A DNA stretch of 64,000 nt from Primulina eburnea. Its lineage: Eukaryota > Streptophyta > Magnoliopsida > Lamiales > Gesneriaceae. A model generated the notes under the pieces. It did not search any database. It worked only from the letters and a program-made list of their open reading frames with translations, and was not told where the DNA came from. The DNA lies in NCBI RefSeq assembly GCF_022965805.1, contig NC_133114.1, positions 6,716,261-6,780,260 on the forward strand. Direction: 5' to 3'. This document shows positions 47,011 to 59,097 of this stretch, piece by piece; the stretch's first letter is position 1, and each line of letters starts with the position of its first letter. The position numbers were made by a program, and so were the translations under genes.

Positions 47011-49731
47011 TGTAGTGCCCAAATTCAGTACACGTATAACCCATGCATTAATTTAACTAGTAAATCATTTAATTAATTTTAAAATGAGTTTTAAGCCATG
47101 CATGATTTATTTGAATGCATTGTTTTAAATTATTTATGTTTATGCGATGCACGTTAAAATGTTTTTCGAGTTTCATGTTCCAGGCGATTATTCGAGGCAT
47201 GATTGAGGAAAAGTCACCGGTGACGATTGGTGGAAATTTTAAATGCGGTATTTTATTTTAAAGTTAAGGATGAGGCGTTTTAAATAATTTATTTAGTTTT
47301 TAATATTTTTAAAGCCTTATTTGGGTGTTTAGTAAATTAAGAGTTTGGAACTTTTAAAATTAGTGTGTAATCATTTTTAAATGGGGAGTTTGATTTAATT
47401 AGTGTGTGTTAACTTTTAATTAGTATTTAATTTAGTTAATTTAGCACAATTTCTCCTAATTAAAAACACACACACACGTTACACACACTCACACACACTT
47501 ACACGTTTTTACACACACTAAAACACACAACACAACCTACACATCTCATTTTCAGATTTTAAAAGAAAGAAAACCTAGGGTTCTAAGGTAGAAAGCAGCC
47601 GCCCCCAATCCCTTCAGCATATCAACAAGTTTTCGTGAATTTTATTGCAAGACTTTAGCGCCACGTTTGTCCCAGGACCGAGCCTCGCACCGTCTCCGCT
47701 TCGGTATCGTCGTATCGATATTTTTAAATATCAAAAGGCACGTATAATCTCTCTTTTGCTGCGTCGATCAAGTCATATTATGTGTTGCGTTGTTTTATGC
47801 GTAAAACTCATGTATGATGTTCATAGTTTGAGCGGTTAATTGTTGGGATCGATTTTGAAGAAAATTTTTTAGATCTAAATCACGTTTTTACCGTTCTCCT
47901 TAAAACTGCGAATTTTTGGTCGGGATTTTGAGAAATCTTTCAACAACAAAATTGTAGAACTTTTCGATACCTTCGATTTGATATAACATTCGAGATTTTT
48001 GGATGAAAATTGAGTGAGATACGACGTTTTTTGTGGGACTGCTCAAACTGCGACTTTTACGAAAATTTGTGTTCTTGAAGTTTTTTGTTGCAGGCTTCGT
48101 TGGGGCTCGACGGGTGATCGCCGCTGCGTATAGGTACATTGTGATGTTGAGTTGGTCATTTAAGTTTAGTTCGAGTCGTTAGGCACTTGGAAGAGGGATT
48201 TGGTCGTAAAAATCGTTTGGTGCAAAAAGTCGTATTCACGAGATTATTGTGTCGCTATAGATGTGGGGTTGTTTCGGGACAATTGTATAGGCTTGAGTAA
48301 ATATTATAGTAGTCTAGGACGGGTCTTGAGGATGTTGATTCTTTGTCCATTCGGGGTGGATGAGTGGAATAGGCAGGAAGTAAGATTTTTCCTCGCAGGT
48401 TTCAGCCGCTCGAAGCCAAACGGACCCCACACGGACCCTGAAACGGGGTCCGTGCCTTTGTTTCCTCCGTATTGTCAAAAACCCGAGATTACACAGACCC
48501 TTTGACGGCCCTGACACGGGGTCCGTGCCCCTGCCTTTCTGCCCGACACGTTTTACAGAGTCTACACGGACCCCTACACGGACCTGAGCACGGGGTCCGT
48601 GTCTCCCCTTTTCTGCACACACATTTTAAAGTACCTACACGGACCCAGGGCCGGACCTGGGCACGGGGTCCGTGTCTTGCATATTTTGGGGATAATGTTT
48701 TAGCATGCTTTGAGGTTTGATGTCATGGTTTAGTGCAAGGATTACCAAGGTCGTGTCATGGGAAATTTTAGAATGTCCTAAGTAGTGGTCGAACTCGAGA
48801 GTAAGTATGATTTCTACGTTAAGTTATGCGAGTTAAGTATGCAAATTCATGTTAGTATGTGCAGCAACGGCCCCAGTCGAATTCCAATGAATCCCTCAAC
48901 GCCAAGTAAGTATGTGGACGTGCAAAAGAAAATATTTTAAGTTTTTGAGGTATGCTAATTGTCTCGTGACCAAATTATGAATGGGTTTGGAAGTTGGTGA
49001 ACGTGGCCGAGGACCTCTCCACCCCGTTAAATTATGAACGGGTTAGATCGTAGTTGGAAAGCGTTAAATTATGAATGGGGACCAACCAGCCCGTTAAATT
49101 ATGAACGAGGATCTCATGTATGTGACAGTGGATACGTCCCTGTCAGCCCAGTACTGTGGTTTGTCTGATCAGGCATTTATTATGTATGTGTCACTTGCCT
49201 TGAAACATCCTCTACGAAAAACGTTGAAGTTACGTATGTTCTAGTATGCAGTATGTTTATGATTAGTTTTCACGTTATAGCACGTCTATGTTATGTACGT
49301 ATGTTCAAGTTTTAGTATGAAAATTCAAGTTCAAGTATGTATGTTCTATTTTAAAGTTGCATGCGGTTTTATTATGTAGTACTAGCTATTTCCCAGTTTA
49401 TACGTGTTGAGTATTTAGACTCACTAGACTTGATCGATGCAGGTGAGTATGTTGATGACGAGACGAGGGGTGGGGACCAAGGAGCCGGCTTGGACTGAGC
49501 AGAAGGCTAGACCCGAGGACCGCCCATGTTATTTTAAGATTTTATGCACGAAAATATTAATACTCTGATTTTATGTTTTGGTTGCTAGACATTTTGAACA
49601 AACCTTTCTTTTAGCAAAGTTTTATTGGTGAATGAAGGATGTAGTGACGACCGTATTGATTTTATTTCGTATTCAAGAAAACTTTAAATTTTTCCGCAAA
49701 TTTTAAGTAGTAAATAGTACGGTTCGTTACA
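47011..49731 (+). repeat. 5' LTR (2721 bp)
   Basis: It starts TGTAGTGCCC and ends GTTCGTTACA. It includes a CA-rich tract (about 47460-47530) and four hairpins built on ACGGACCC/GGGTCCGT (48410-48680). It also holds repeated CCCGTTAAATTATGAACG units near 49015-49105. ORFs predicted at 48200-48720 on both strands reflect the hairpins. Confidence 0.93.
48408..48682 (+). promoter_or_regulatory. ACACGGACCC hairpin array in LTR
   Basis: Four units pair CACGGACCC with GGGTCCGTG across short spacers (for example 48425-48455, 48490-48523, 48568-48601 and 48638-48674). The 3' LTR carries the same array at about 56068-56330. Unlike the other LTRs here I find no TATA box immediately downstream. Confidence 0.7.
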
Positions 49732-49733
49732 GT

Positions 49734-49745
49734 TGGTATCAGAGC
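49734..49745 (+). promoter_or_regulatory. Primer-binding site
   Basis: TGGTATCAGAGC lies two bases after the LTR end and matches initiator-Met tRNA. Confidence 0.92.
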
Positions 49746-49964
49746 GGTGTTCTTGTAAAGGGTCACGCCTACTGCCAGTCACAAGAAGCTCACGAAGTCA
49801 CACCTGAAGTCTGTAAGTTTAAAGTTTTGCATTATGTTATGTAATAAGCATCAAGTTATGATTTATGTATGTGCATGTTTTAAGTTTGATTTACGTGCAT
49901 CATAAAATATTGATATATGTTCATGCTTATTGGGTTTAGGTGTTGGGAAATTTATTGGAACAAT

Positions 49965-51064
49965 ATGCCTCCTAGACGTGTGATCGACCATGAAACAAGA
50001 GATGAGGACAAAGAGCCTCGAGGTGAGAGAAGGGACTGCTCCTCCACCTCCACCTCCACCTCCACCTCCACCGCCAGACATGCAGGCACAGATGCTTGCC
50101 GGCATGACGCAGTTCTTCGCACAGTTTGCGGGTAACCAAGCTTCAGCAGCAGGTGCAGGGGCGAGACCCCAACCGGAAGCAGTGTACGAAAGGTTTAGGA
50201 GGATGAGTCCTAAGGAGTTTTCGGGTACCACTGACCCGATGGTAGCCGGGGGATGGATTAAGTCCATAGAGGTAATATTCGACTTTATGGAACTGACTGA
50301 TGCGGACAGGGTTAGATGTGCCACGTTCTTTTTGACAGGGGACGCCATACTGTGGTGGGAGAGCGCATCAGTGGCAGTCAACTTACAGGTGCTGCCTTGG
50401 AATGGTTTCAAGGAGGTCTTTTACTACAAGTACTTCACTGAGGAAGTACGCTCTTGCCTAACCAGCGAGTTTATGACACTGCGTCAGGGTGACAATAGTG
50501 TTGCAGAATTTGTTAGGAAGTTTGAGAGAGGGTGTCACTTCGTACCCCTCATTGCGAATGATGTCCAGGCAAAGTTGAGGCATTTCCTGAATGGTTTGCG
50601 GCCGATCTTGCGCCGTGACGTCCGAGTAGCTGGCCCTACTAGCTACGCAGTCGTAGTATCTAGAGCATTGGCTACAGAGCAAGATCTGAGAGATATCGAG
50701 AAGGACAGGCAGGGCAAGAGGCCCTATCAGGCACCACCGCAGCACCAGCAGCAAGAACAGCAGAGACCCCAGTTTAAGAGGCCGTTTCAGGGGCCGCCTG
50801 GGAAAAAGCCATATCCAGGACCGCCAAAGGGCAAGGGTCAAATTCAACAGCAAGGAGCGCCACAGAGGCCAGTCGTTTTTCCAGTGTGCCCAAAGTGCAA
50901 CCGCCAGCACTCGGGGTAGTGCTTATATGGGTCAGGCAAGTGTTTCAAATGTGGAGCTACTGATCACATGCTGAAAGAGTGCCCACAGTGGAAACAGCCA
51001 ACTCAAGGCAGAGTGTTTTCCATGCATGCACAGGAGGCGAACCCAGACACTACCCTACTAACAG
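49965..51064 (+). pseudogene. Gag of full-length Tekay-like element
   Basis: The ATG at 49965 begins MPPRRVIDHE. A frameshift near 50030, just before a CCTCCA-repeat proline tract (50039-50072), moves the frame to that of the gag domain (about 50180-50680; WWESASVAV, FYYKYFTEEVR). A zinc knuckle CPKCNRQHSG is cut by TAG at 50917-50919, where family proteins have Gln, consistent with CAG to TAG. A second knuckle (CFKCGATDHMLKEC) follows. The exon ends in ACAG at 51064 at a candidate splice donor. Confidence 0.85.
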
Positions 51065-51238
51065 GTAAACTTTTCTACCTAAGCTCAGTATTATTTTGCC
51101 TTGCATGCGGAATTTTACGTGGGATCATTAGGGTGCTAGTAATAATTTTGAGTGACTTGGAATATTGAGTTCTATTATGCTTGAGGTTTATGTTAGTAAT
51201 TTTGGGAATATAAGTTGTGTTGTGCTAACGCATCTCAG
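51065..51238 (+). other. Candidate GT-AG intron between gag and protease
   Basis: GTAAACTTTTC donor, branch-like CTAAC at 51225-51229, and CATCTCAG acceptor. Removing 174 nt joins LLTG to NIFIK and restores the protease ([10 protein letters not shown]) in the gag frame. If retained, translation stops at 51166-51168. This would allow Gag alone from unspliced RNA and Gag-Pol from spliced RNA. Confidence 0.7.
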
Positions 51239-52517
51239 GAAACATTTTTATTAAGAGATTATCCACAACTGCACTGATAGACTCAGGAGCCACTCACTCC
51301 TTCATATCAGAGACGTTTGCTAATCATTTGGACCTCAAGTCCATTGGCCTAGACATGAAATTTTCAGTGACAGTCCCATCAGGAGAAGAGCTGTTAGATA
51401 CCAGTGTGGTAAGAGATATCGATCTAGAACTGCATGGCCACCTAGTATATGCAGATTTAATCCTATTGCCGTTGCCAGAATTCGACATCATATTGGGAAT
51501 GGACTGGCTGACTAAGAACAGAGTTCTGATCGATTTTCAGAAGGGATCAGTGTTGGTCAGACCGCTGGGCATGGAGCAGTTCCTATTTGAGCCAGCTAGA
51601 TGGAGGAGTTTCCCTCGCATGATTTCGTGCATGCAGGCGAGGAGACTAATTTCTAAGGGGTGTCAGGATTTCTTGGCCTGCATCATCGCAGCACCTGACA
51701 TGCCCACTCCATCGCTATCAGATGTGCCAGTAGTCAGAGAATTTCCAGACGTCTTTCCTGACGACATCACAGGCCTTCCACCAGAGAGAGAGGTGGAGTT
51801 TGCAATCGATCTCATGCCAGGCACAATGCCAATCTCTAAGGCACCGTACAGATTAGCCCCAGCAGAGATGTTAGAACTTAAGCAGCAGATTCAGGAGCTC
51901 TTAGACAAGGAGTTCATCCGCCCGAGTTTCTCACCGTGGGGCGCACCAGTACTGTTTGTAAAGAAGAATGATGGGAGCATGAGATTGTGCATCGATTACC
52001 GTGAGCTGAACAAGGTAACGATCAAGAATAAGTACACGTTGCCTAGAATCAAAGACCTGTTCGATCAATTACAGGGAGCTACCTGTGTTATCTAAGATAG
52101 ATCTTCGATCAGGGTACCATCAGTTGAAAGTGAAGGATGCAGATGTGCCACAAGACAGCTTTCAGGACCAGATACGGGCATTACGAGTTCTTGGTGATGC
52201 CGTTTGGGCTGACAAATGCTCCAGCTATTTTCATGGACCTCATGAACCGAGTATTTCAGCCGTTCCTCGACCAGTTCGTCATAGTATTCATTGACGATAT
52301 TCTTATATACTCGAAGGGCCATGAGGAGCATAACCAAAACTTGAGGACAGTTTTACAGGTTCTGCAGAGTCGCAAGTTGTTTGCGAAGTTTAGTAAGTGC
52401 GAGTTTTGGCTGCAGAAAGTTGCATTTTTGGGGCATATAGTATCTAGCAGTGGAATCGAGGTGGATCCAGCAAAAGTAGCAGCTGTCAAGGAATGGGTTG
52501 AGCCGAAGAATGCATAA
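51239..52517 (+). pseudogene. Protease and RT of full-length Tekay-like element
   Basis: Protease [12 protein letters not shown] near 51268 is followed by RT ([17 protein letters not shown]). A single-base insertion near 52084 and another near 52148 move the frame. The continuation at 52137-52517 contains [10 protein letters not shown], the RT active site. A TAA at 52515-52517 interrupts just before the connection to RNase H. Confidence 0.88.
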
Positions 52518-54613
52518 GAGATCCGCAGTTTTTTGGGTTTAGCTGGTTACTACCGTAAGTTTATTAAGGGATTTTCGTCCATAGCAGTGCCACTCACTTC
52601 ACTAACCAAGAAGAATGCTAAATTTGTGTGGAGTGATGAATGTCAGAAGAGCTTTGATACTTTGAAGCAAGCTCTTATTTCGGCGCCAGTGCTAGCCATG
52701 CCGACAGGGCAGGGTGAATTTGTGCTTTACACCGATGCATCTAAGCTCGGGTTAGGCGCAGTATTGATGCAGCAGGGTCGGGTCATAGCTTATGCTTCCA
52801 GGCAGTTGAAGGTACACGAAAAGAATTACCCGACTCACGACCTGGAGTTAGCCGCCGTTGTCTTCACACTGAAAATTTGGAGACACTACCTATACGGCGA
52901 GAAATGCCAGATTTTCACCGATCATAAGAGTCTCAAATATTTATTCACGCAGAAAGAGTTGAATATGAGGCAGAGACGGTGGTTGGAACTTGTGAAAGAT
53001 TACGACTGCGAAATTAGCTACCATCCGGGAAAGGCTAATGTTGTCGCAGACGCTTTGAGTAGAAAAGTGGCAGTTGTCGCTCAGTTGTTAGCTCAGAGAC
53101 CACTTCAGTCGGAGATTCAGAGATTTGGTCTAGATATTTATCGTGAGAGCAGAGCCCCTAGACTGTCTAATCTGATAATCAAATCTGATTTGCTAGACCG
53201 TATCCAAGCAGGACAGTCTTCAGATGAGCAGCTAAAGAAATGGAGACTGAAAGATGAAGCCAAGGGCAATGTTCTTTACACAGTGACAGACGGCATTGTG
53301 AGATACAGAGATAGAATGTGGGTGCCTAGTGGTGAGTCGATCAGACAGGATATTTTGACAGAGGCACACGCATCTCCGTATTCTATCCATCCGGGAGTTA
53401 CCAAGATGTATAATGACCTCCAGATTCTGTATTGGTGGCCAGGGATGAAGAGAGACATCCGCCGATTTGTGTCAGAATGCCTCACTTGCCAGCAAGTAAA
53501 AGCTGAACATCAGAGACCAGCAGGATTGGTTAAGCCACTCCCCATTCCCGAGTGGAAATGGGAGAGCATTACTATGGATTTTTTGGTTGGTTGCCGAGGT
53601 CAGTCAGAGGATCGAATTCTATTTGGGTTATAGTGGACCGACTCACTAAATCAGCGCATTTTCTACCAGTGAAGACGACTTTCTCCATGAAGCAGCATGC
53701 GGAGCTTTATATCAGAGAGATAGTCCGTCTACATGGATTCCCAGTTTCAATTGTGTCCGACAGGGACCCGAGGTTCACATCGTCCTTCTGGAAGAGCTTA
53801 CATTCAGCTATGGGAACGAAGTTGCTTTTTAGTACAGCTTTTCACCAGCAGACAGATGATCAGTCTGAGAGAGTGATTCAGAGTTTAGAGGATTTGCTGA
53901 GAGCCTGCATGATTGATTTTCAAGGAACATGGGAGTCTAGACTACCTCTAGTGGAGTTCACATACAACAACAGCTTCCAAGCATCTATTGGTATGGCTCC
54001 CTATGAGGCGTTGTATGGGAGGAAGTGTAGATCACCAGTTCATTGGGATGAAGTTGGTGAAAGAGCAGAACTTGGTCCAGAGATAGTTCAGCAGACTGCA
54101 GAAGTGGTGGTCAAGATTCGTGACAGAATGAAGACTGTCCAAAGTCGTCAGAAGAGCTATGCTGATAAGAGGAGGAGAGATCTCGAGTTTGCCGTTGGTG
54201 ATCACGTTTTCGTCAAGATAGCACCTATGAAGGGTGTTATGAGATTTGGAAAAAGAGGCAAACTGAGTCCGATGTTCATTGGGCCGTTTGAGATTTTGGA
54301 CAGAGTTGGGACACTAGCCTATCGTGTTGCCCTTCCACCGAATCTGGCCGGGGTGCACAATGTGTTCCATCTCTCGATGCTAAGGAAATACCTAGCCAAT
54401 CCTTTGCATGTTCTGAGCTACGAGCCGTTACAGCTTACTCCAGACCTGTCTTATGAGGAGAAGCCGATTCAAATCCTAGACAGACAAGAGCGTAGGCTCC
54501 GGAATAAAGTGACTAAGCTAGTCAAAGTCCGGTGGCTAAATCAATCGGTGGAAGAGGCCACTTGGGAATCAGAAGAAGATATGATACTTCGCTACCCTGG
54601 AGTTGTTCGGTAA
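52518..54613 (+). pseudogene. RNase H, integrase and chromodomain
   Basis: RNase H ([25 protein letters not shown]) is followed by integrase with H-H-C-C ([20 protein letters not shown]) and catalytic D, D, E at TMDFLVG, SDRDPRF and TDDQSERVIQ. A frameshift near 53590 splits integrase into 52533-53633 and 53552-54613. The C-terminus carries a chromodomain-like VKVRWLNQSVEEATW. TDDQSE differs from the usual TDGQSE. Confidence 0.9.
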
Positions 54614-54618
54614 GACTT

Positions 54619-54656
54619 AATTTCGAGGACGAAATTTTTATAAGTAGGGGAGGAAC
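54619..54656 (+). promoter_or_regulatory. TTTCGAGGACGAAA motif and polypurine tract
   Basis: TTTCGAGGACGAAA begins about 54622 and AGGGGAGGAAC runs into the 3' LTR at 54657. Confidence 0.8.
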
Positions 54657-57384
54657 TGTAGTGCCCAAGTTCAGTACACGTATAACCCATGCATTTATTT
54701 AACTAGTAAATCATTTAATTAATTTTAAAATGAGTTTTAAGCCATGCATGATTTATTTGAATGCATTGGTTTAAATTATTTATGTTTATGTGATGCACAT
54801 TAAAATGTTTTTCGAGTTTCATGTTCCAGGCGATTATTCGAGGCGGGATTGAGGAAAAGAAACCGGTGACGATTGGTGGAAATTTTAAATGCGGTATTTT
54901 ATTTTAAAGTTAATGATGAGGCGTTTTAAAAAATTTATTTAGTTTTTAACATTTTTAAAGCCTGATTTGGGTGTTTAGTAAATTAAGAGTTTGGAACTTT
55001 TAAAATTAGTGTGTAATCATTTTTAAATGGGAAGTTTGATTTAATTAGTGTGTGTTAACTTTTAATTAGTATTTAATTTAGTTAATTTAGCACAAATTTC
55101 TCCTAATTAAAAACACACCAACACGTTACGCACACTCACACACACTTACACGTTTTTACACACACTAAAACACACAACACACCCTACACATATCATTTTC
55201 AGATTTTAAAAGAAAGAAAACCTAGGGTTCTAAGGTAGAAAGCAGCCGCTCCCAATCCCGTCAGCATTTCAACAAGTTTTCGTGAATTTTATTGCAAGAC
55301 TTTAGCGCCACGTTCGTCCCGGACCGAGCCTCGCACCGTCTCCGCTTCGGTATCGTCGTATCGATATTTTTAAATATCAAAAGGCACGTATAATCTCTCT
55401 TTTGCTACATCGATCAAGTCATATTATGTGTTGCATTGTTTTATGCGTAAAACTCATGTATGATGTTCATAGTTTGAGCGGTTAATTGTTGGGATCGATT
55501 TTGAAGAAAATATTTTAGATCTAAATCACGTTTTTACTGTTCTCCTTAAAACTGTGAATTTTTGGTCGGGATTTTGAGAAAATTTTCAACAACAAAATTG
55601 TAGAACTTTTCGTTACCTTCGATTTGATATAACATTCGAGATTTTTGGATGAAAATTAAGTGAGATACGACGTTTTTCGTGGGACTGCTCAAACTGCGAC
55701 TTTTACGAAAATTTGTGTTCTTGAAGTTTTTTGTTGCAGGCTTCGTTGGGGCTCGACGGGTGATCGCCGCTGCGTATAGGTAGATTGTTTTTTATGTTGA
55801 GTTGGTCATTTAAGTTCAGTTCGAGTCGTTAGGCACTTGGAAGAGGGATTTCGTCGTAAAAATCGTTTTGTTCAAAAAGTCGTATTCACGAGATTATTGT
55901 GTCGCTATTGATGTGGGGTTGTTTCGGGACAATTGTATAGGCTCGAGTAAATATTATAGTAGTCTAGGATGGGTCTTGAGGATGTTGATTCTTTGTCCAT
56001 TCGGGGTGGATGAGTGGAATAGGCATGAAGTAAGGTTTTTCCTCGCAGGTTTCAGCCGCTCGAAGCCACACGGACCCCACACGGACCCTGACACGGGGTC
56101 CGTGCCTTTGTTTCCTCCGTAGTGTCAAAAACCAGAGAGTACACGGACCCTTTGACGGACCCTGACACGGAGTCCGTGCCCCTCCCTTTCTGACCGACAC
56201 GTTTTACAGAGTCTACACGGACCCCTACACGGACCTGAGCACGGGGTCCGTGTCTCCCCTTTTCTGCACACACATTTTACAGTACCTACACGGACCCGGG
56301 GCCAGACCTGGGCACGGGGTCCGTGTCTTGCATATTTTGGGGATAATGTTTTAGCAGTGCTTTGAGGTTTGATGTCATGGTTTAGTGCAAGGATTACCAA
56401 GGTCGTGTCATGGGAAATTTTAGAATTTCCTAAGTAGTGGTCGAACTCGAGAGTAAGTATGATTTCTACGTTAAGTTATGCGAGTTAAGTATGCAAATTT
56501 ATGTTAATATGTGCAGCAACGGCCCCAGTCGAAGTCCAACGAATCCCTCAACGTCAAGTAAGTATGTGGACGTGCAAAAGAAAATATTTTAAGTTTTTGA
56601 GGTATGCTAATTGTCTCGTGACCAAATTATGAATGGGTTTGGAAGTCGGTGAACGTGGCCGAGGACCTCTCCACCCCGTTAAATTATGAACGGGTTAGAT
56701 TGTGGTTGGAAAGCGTTAAATTATGAACGGGGACCAACCAGCCCGTTAAATTATGAACGGGGATCTCATGTATGTGGCAGTGGATACGTCCCTGTCAGCC
56801 CAGTACTGTGGTTTGTCTGATCAGGCGTTTATTATGTATGGGTCACTTGCCTTGAAATATCCTCTACGAAAAATGTTGAAGTTACGTATGTTCTAGTATG
56901 CAGTATGTTTATGACAAGTTTTCACGTTATGGCACGTCTATGTTATGTACGTATGTTCAAGTTTTAGTATGAAAATTCAAGTTCAAGTATGTATGTTCTA
57001 TTTTAAAGTTGCATGCGGTTTTATTATGTAGTACTCGCTATTTCCCAGTTTATACGTGTTGAGTCTTTAGACTCACTAGGCTTCATCGATGCAGGTGAGT
57101 TTGTTGTTGACGAGACGAGGGGTGGGGACCAAAGAGCCGGCTTGGACTGAGCAGAAGGCTAGACCCGAGGACCGCCCACGTTATTTTAAGATTTTAATCA
57201 CGAAAATATTAATACTCTGATTTTATGTTTTGGTTGCTAGACATTTTGAACAAACCTTTCTTTTAGCAAACTTTTATTGGTGAATGAAGGATATAGTGAC
57301 GACCGTATTGATTTTATTTTCGTATTCAAGAAAATTTTAAATTTTTCCGCAAATTTTAAGTAGTAAATAGTACGGTTCGTTACA
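54657..57384 (+). repeat. 3' LTR (2728 bp)
   Basis: Same ends as the 5' LTR, next to the right TGTAG duplication. It keeps the hairpin array and the CCCGTTAAATTATGAACG units. Confidence 0.93.
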
Positions 57385-57389
57385 TGTAG

Positions 57390-58760
57390 ACTCCACTGGT
57401 TCCTTCAATGTGACGCCTTTTTGTCTAGCCTGAGGTAAAATAGTGGGTTGATTTACACGAATAAAGGGAGCTTTTACTCTAGTGGATATCTTTTCAGTTG
57501 GAACTGAATCATCAGGAGGGATGACTTGGAATGGGATAGCCTGAATCGGCTTTTCAGCAGGTGACTGAGACAGTTTCTCAGTAATGGTTGGTTCCACTGC
57601 TGGTATTGGTTTGGTTCTTTGTGTCCTTGGTTTCTTGATAAGTTTGGGAGAGGGAGTTTTTTCAGAATCTGATTCACTGAGAATCAGTTTTCGCTTTGCA
57701 GCCTTCAGTTGGGCCAGCGTCTTGGCTTTCTTGACTGATTTAGGAGCAGCTTGCTGCATCCCAATCTTATTCTTGACTTTTATGAATTGTTTAGGCGAGG
57801 GATCCAACTTGGTCTTTGGTGGCAAGATATTCTTGGCAGTGAATATCTTGAATTTTGAAGATTTTTCGGCATTGTTAGCTACCAGTCCTTTGAGTTTCAA
57901 AATAAAACTGATTGGAATAGCAAACCCCATGGACGGTTTTGTTGATTTAAGAATATTCTTTAGAATGCTGAAAATAATGTACCTCCAGTTGACTTTCTTC
58001 TCACCCATGATGATTGTTATCACCTGGAATTTTTCAAGAGTGAGAGGTACATATGAGCCAGCTTTAGCTAAAATTCCCTTTGCTACAATATCAGCCAATA
58101 ACTGAAGTTCTGGTTTCAGTTCTTTCTTTGGGTCAGAGACTTTGATTTTCCGCCCATCAGCAGATAATGAGGATTGCATTTCCTCAATATCGGATGTTTT
58201 AACTTCAGAGAAACTGACATATCCATCAGTTTGCAAGGAAAATATTTCTCCAAAGTTTTCTTCAGATAAAATCAGCAACTGATCATATTAGTGACAGAGA
58301 TATTTCCTTCACTAGTAACATACCCTTTCAGATAGAAATCATTCACTTCCTTCGAGTATATTTCTTGTGAAGATTGTCCCAAAAAAATTCTGAGCCCAGC
58401 AGATTCAATCTTCAGAAAGAAATTTTTGATATCAGCTTCTTGAATTGATAAAATTGAGTCAAAATCGATTTCCATGGCATTCATCATGTGAGCAGGGATC
58501 TGATTAGCCATTTCGGAAGGTAAGATGATCTGAAATTCGTAGAAAATAAGCTTCGGAAATTGGTATGCTCTTAGAACTGATTGTATACGTGAAGAAGAAG
58601 AACTAAATTGAAGCGTGTATAATACATTTGTACGTGACTGTTCAAATTCTGGAAACGTGTCAGTCCATGAAAATTTTGAATAAAAAATAAGTGTATGTGT
58701 GCTGTAATCGTGTGTATAAAGGTTAGAGGTTTTAAAATAAGCCACGTCGTCAATCTGCAT
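57390..58760 (-). pseudogene. Envelope-position extra ORF, N-terminal part
   Basis: The likely start is the ATG at 58509-58511 (MANQIPAHMMNAMEIDF); an upstream in-frame extension reaches 58760. A one-base frameshift near 58275 separates 58272-58760 from 57390-58278. The second part (ILSEENFGEIF, MGEKKVNWRYIIFSILKN) leads into a Lys/Pro/Ser-rich tail (KAAKRKLILSESDSEKTPSPK) that looks like a nuclear or nucleic-acid-binding basic region. No signal peptide is present. Function is unknown. Confidence 0.65.
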
Positions 58761-59097
58761 TCACGTCAATTGATTTAGAATATAATAAATTTTAATTAGT
58801 TAACGTATGTGAGAAGATTTGTAAACAATCCAACTGAACGATCAGTTGGGAAACCGATTCATTTCAGTTAAGAAGTTACAAACAATTGTCTTCTCTATTA
58901 ACTTTTTAAAATTAATATTCTCCCTAAATTGGTGCATAAAACATTTAAAATGACGATGTAAAAATAAATTTGAAGCTTTAAAAATTTATTATATGATAAA
59001 TGACCGCGGCCCTTCAGCTTCCATAACTTCTTGGCTATAAATAGAAGTGGCTCAGTCAGTTTCAGACATATCATCCAAAGTATTCAAGATAAGAAGG
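58761..59097. promoter_or_regulatory. Head-to-head region with plus-strand TATA box
   Basis: This region separates the leftward extra ORF from the rightward antisense ORF 1. A plus-strand TATAAATAG lies at 59036-59044, about 55 bp before the ATG at 59098. No convincing minus-strand TATA box was found. Confidence 0.55.

Larger units (their letters stand above)
47011..57384 (+). mobile_element. Full-length Tekay-like Ty3/gypsy element
   Basis: LTRs 47011-49731 and 54657-57384, primer-binding site at 49734-49745, gag from 49965, integrase-chromodomain end at 54613, and polypurine tract before 54657. It is flanked by a perfect 5-bp duplication TGTAG (47006-47010 and 57385-57389). It is inserted in the envelope-position ORF of the copia element. 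The LTRs differ visibly by scattered substitutions and small indels, so it is not very recent. Pol has several frameshifts. Confidence 0.95.

Noticed and set aside
48200..48720. ORFs of about 80-100 codons on both strands in the 5' LTR (and the 3' LTR equivalent)
   Set aside because: They coincide with the ACACGGACCC hairpin array and are duplicated in the other LTR. They look like LTR leader sequence.
49917..50135. Ser/Thr-repeat ORF (STSTSTSTST)
   Set aside because: It is the alternative frame of the CCTCCA repeat. The real frame encodes the proline tract leading into the gag domain, so only the first ~20 codons belong to gag.
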